A stretch of DNA of 7,428 bases from Limnohabitans sp. (lineage in GTDB: Bacteria; Pseudomonadota; Gammaproteobacteria; Burkholderiales; Burkholderiaceae_C), in NCBI GenBank assembly GCA_018883305.1, contig VEQI01000166.1, forward strand, positions 1-7,428. The letters run 5' to 3'. The position numbers and the translations under genes are program-made. Numbering within the stretch: position 1 is the stretch's first letter; every line of letters begins with the position of its first letter. Shown here in pieces: positions 5,359 through 7,428 of this stretch. Below the pieces are notes generated by a model. That model had not been told where the DNA came from, did no database searches, and was given only the letters and a program-made list of their open reading frames with translations.

Positions 5359-7428
5359 ATGAGTCAGAAACGTACAACCCTTGAATCCACCACCGTCACG
5401 CGTTTGAGCAAGGCCGCGCCACGCCAGCGCAAAGCCTGCGCCCTCATGGCCCTGGAGCAGCGCTTCATGTTTGATGGCGCGGGCGCGGCGGATGTGGTGG
5501 ACAAGACGGTTCATCTGGAGCTGGCCGCACCCGCTGCGGGGGCCATCCCCGAGGCCACGCTGCAGGCCAGAGCGCAGGCCGAGCAGGCCGTGGCGCAGAT
5601 GCTGGCGCGGCCTGACGCGCAGGCGCTGATGTACCAGATCTTGCGCGGCGCGCAGACCGACGCACAGCCCTCCGCCCAGTGGCTGGCCGCCTTCGAGCAA
5701 CTGCAAAACGATGTCAACCAGGGCAGCTTGAGCATTCATGTGGAGTTGCGCAGCAACGCCGAGTTGCAAGGCGCCAAGGGCGCCTTCAGTGCCAGCGGCA
5801 CCACTGCGCAAGCCACCATGTACCTCAATGCCGACTGGCTGGCCAGTGCCGACAGCGAGTCCGTGACTCGCGTCATGGTCGAGGAGATGGGGCATTACCT
5901 GGACACGCGTTTGAATGCCAACGCAGACACCCCGGGGGACGAGGGCGAGATCTTCTCGCGCGTGGCCATCGATGGCGCCAACCCCCTGTCTGTCGCCTTC
6001 CTCTCCGAACAAAACGACCACACCACCCTCACCATCCAGGGTCAATCCGTTCAGGCCGAGTTGGCGTCCTTCAACTTCGTCAACGCCTATGCCATGGTCT
6101 ATGACCTCAACAACAACAGCACGGGCACTTCAAGCAACATCACTGGCGGCATTGATGTCGGCGAAAGATGGGCAGAAAAAGAACAGAATTTGCTTTACTT
6201 TAATGCCAGTGTCTCTTTGGGTGGAGTTCAAATCAGCGATGGCTCAAACGGCTTGAGTTTCAGTGGCAATGATGTCTCTGCCATTGGTATCGTCATCAAT
6301 GGCTCGACTTACTACGGATGGATCAGTCGTCCCATCAAAGCCAATGGCGTGGTCAAAGGGTTTTACTTTTGGACAGACAACGATTTCACTAATCTGACAT
6401 TGGCACAACAAGATGGAAATCAGGATGCAGATGCCAACGTCAAAGATAACCGAGGATTTTTGTTGGTAGTTGATCAGAGTTGGTTCGATACGCAAATCAA
6501 CGCCACCAAAGGTGCAACTACCGTTGGTATCAATAACTTAAAAGATGGGAATTTAGGCAACATCTACATCGCCAACGTAGGATCGTCGTCCGATCGAGTG
6601 GATTCAGCTCTGAATGGACTGGTCACCAGTAACATAGCTCCAACAGGCGTGAATGATTTGGCCAATGGTATACCCAATGCGGGGCAGTCCAGCGGACAGG
6701 GGTCTGCCGCACTGGAGCAAGGCTACAACAGCAATAACAGCTCCGAGATCACCCCCACGATCAATGCTTCAGGCAATGTACTGGCAAATGACACCGACAG
6801 CAACAGCGACACGCTGTCCGTAACAACCGTCACCAGCAAAGAAACTGGCGTTAGCAACACAGCATCTACCGCTGGGGTAACTATTCAAGGCAAATATGGA
6901 GTTTTGACAATATACAGCGGAGGGAATTGGTCATACGCCGTTAACAATGCCAATCCCAATGTCAATGCGTTGCTTATCGGAAGCATTCAAGAGCAGTTTT
7001 CCTATGCGCTCAGTGATGGCAAAGGTGGCACGTCCACGGCAACATTGACAGTCCAAATCAATGGGAGCAATGACGCCCCCGTAGCAACCAACGACTACAA
7101 CATTGCCAAGGAGCATACCAGCGTCAGTGATACTGGCTATAACGCCAGCGGTAACGTTTTGATTAATGACTCTGATGTCGATAGCGGCGATGGCAAATCC
7201 ATCAGCGGTTCTAGCGTCGGAGGCTCTATCGTCAGCTCCACAATCACTGTGTCTCCAGGGAGCAGCACACTTACATTCACCGGGGGTTCGGGTGCATCTT
7301 CTGTGAACGGCGGAGAAGCGTTGTACATCACGCCAGACGGAACCAATTACTACGCAGCTTACGCCAGTGACGGCTCATCACGAATCACAGTCTCAAGTGG
7401 TTCGCTAAGCACCAGCATCACCCTGAGT
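5359..7428 (+). CDS. Giant LEPR-motif VCBS-repeat secreted protein, N-terminal part (3' end outside window)
   Basis: The frame is open from ATG 5359 to the window edge, 690 codons without a stop, and lies 58 bp after the adaptor gene. The N-terminus is basic and has no Sec signal peptide. It carries ALEQRFMFDGAGA (residues 31-43), matching the LEPR-type N-terminal motif (LEPRxLxDGA) of very large secreted repeat proteins. An Ala/Gln-rich helical stretch (about 62-120) leads to a zincin-like segment with V174-E-E-M-G-H179-Y-L-D182 and GDEGEIFS (193-200). Here Glu175 stands where HExxH would have its first His. Residues about 240-445 match no family I recognise. A VCBS repeat follows (about 465-577, closing NGSNDAPVATND), then a second begins. 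The likely role is an exported adhesin or matrix protein carried by the channel and adaptor encoded just upstream, inferred from gene order and the missing signal peptide. G+C falls sharply after about 6160. Confidence 0.88.
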   Translation, partial: MSQKRTTLESTTVTRLSKAAPRQRKACALMALEQRFMFDGAGAADVVDKTVHLELAAPAAGAIPEATLQARAQAEQAVAQMLARPDAQALMYQILRGAQTDAQPSAQWLAAFEQLQNDVNQGSLSIHVELRSNAELQGAKGAFSASGTTAQATMYLNADWLASADSESVTRVMVEEMGHYLDTRLNANADTPGDEGEIFSRVAIDGANPLSVAFLSEQNDHTTLTIQGQSVQAELASFNFVNAYAMVYDLNNNSTGTSSNITGGIDVGERWAEKEQNLLYFNASVSLGGVQISDGSNGLSFSGNDVSAIGIVINGSTYYGWISRPIKANGVVKGFYFWTDNDFTNLTLAQQDGNQDADANVKDNRGFLLVVDQSWFDTQINATKGATTVGINNLKDGNLGNIYIANVGSSSDRVDSALNGLVTSNIAPTGVNDLANGIPNAGQSSGQGSAALEQGYNSNNSSEITPTINASGNVLANDTDSNSDTLSVTTVTSKETGVSNTASTAGVTIQGKYGVLTIYSGGNWSYAVNNANPNVNALLIGSIQEQFSYALSDGKGGTSTATLTVQINGSNDAPVATNDYNIAKEHTSVSDTGYNASGNVLINDSDVDSGDGKSISGSSVGGSIVSSTITVSPGSSTLTFTGGSGASSVNGGEALYITPDGTNYYAAYASDGSSRITVSSGSLSTSITLS
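6751..7428 (+). repeat. VCBS repeat and start of a second one in the downstream giant protein
   Basis: Protein-level repeats. Unit 1 shows SGNVLANDTDSNSD, then YGVLTIYSGGNWSYAVNN, NVNALLIGSIQEQFSY and ALSDGKGGTSTATLTV, closing with NGSNDAPVATND. Unit 2 opens with SGNVLINDSDVDSGDGK and is cut by the window edge after a Ser/Gly-rich stretch. The order of strands matches the units in the upstream giant gene. The closing motif is nearly the same in both proteins (NGTNDAPVAVAD against NGSNDAPVATND), which indicates common origin of the module. Confidence 0.75.

Overview
The window looks like the chromosome of a GC-rich Gram-negative bacterium. Codon use (strong CTG/GCC/CGC preference), the TolC-type outer-membrane factor and the style of the giant repeat proteins suggest a betaproteobacterium, perhaps Burkholderiales/Comamonadaceae. 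That assignment is inference, since the window holds no phylogenetic marker gene. All real genes read on the + strand.

Layout: (1) nt 1-2572 is the 3' part of a very large secreted/surface protein. It runs VCBS repeats, a cadherin-like domain, two Calx-beta-like modules, a proline-rich linker, and a C-terminal Ig/cadherin-like domain with a basic tail. (2) nt 2573-2946 is a non-coding control region. It has a terminator-like hairpin, a second hairpin, then a very AT-rich stretch (25 G/C among 120 bases at 2701-2820, about 21%) with a perfect 11-bp inverted repeat followed by a T tract and a candidate promoter. (3) nt 2929-4491 encodes a TolC-family outer-membrane lipoprotein. (4) nt 4488-5300 encodes a short periplasmic adaptor (membrane-fusion protein) whose start overlaps the tolC-like stop. 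(5) nt 5359-7428 is the 5' part of a second giant protein. It is open to the window edge (690 codons, no stop), starts behind a strong Shine-Dalgarno sequence, and carries an LEPR-like N-terminal motif, a degenerate zinc-protease-like motif and VCBS repeats.

How they work together: an outer-membrane channel, a periplasmic adaptor and a giant repeat protein without an evident Sec signal peptide, encoded in tight succession, suggest a type I-like export system and its dedicated substrate. The energy-providing inner-membrane part (normally an ABC transporter) is not in the window. The adaptor is the short RND-like type rather than a long HlyD, so the system may differ from the textbook LapBCE/HlyBD-TolC arrangement. 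The giant gene upstream could be a second substrate or paralogue of the same system.

No RNA genes, insertion sequences, CRISPR arrays or attachment sites were seen.
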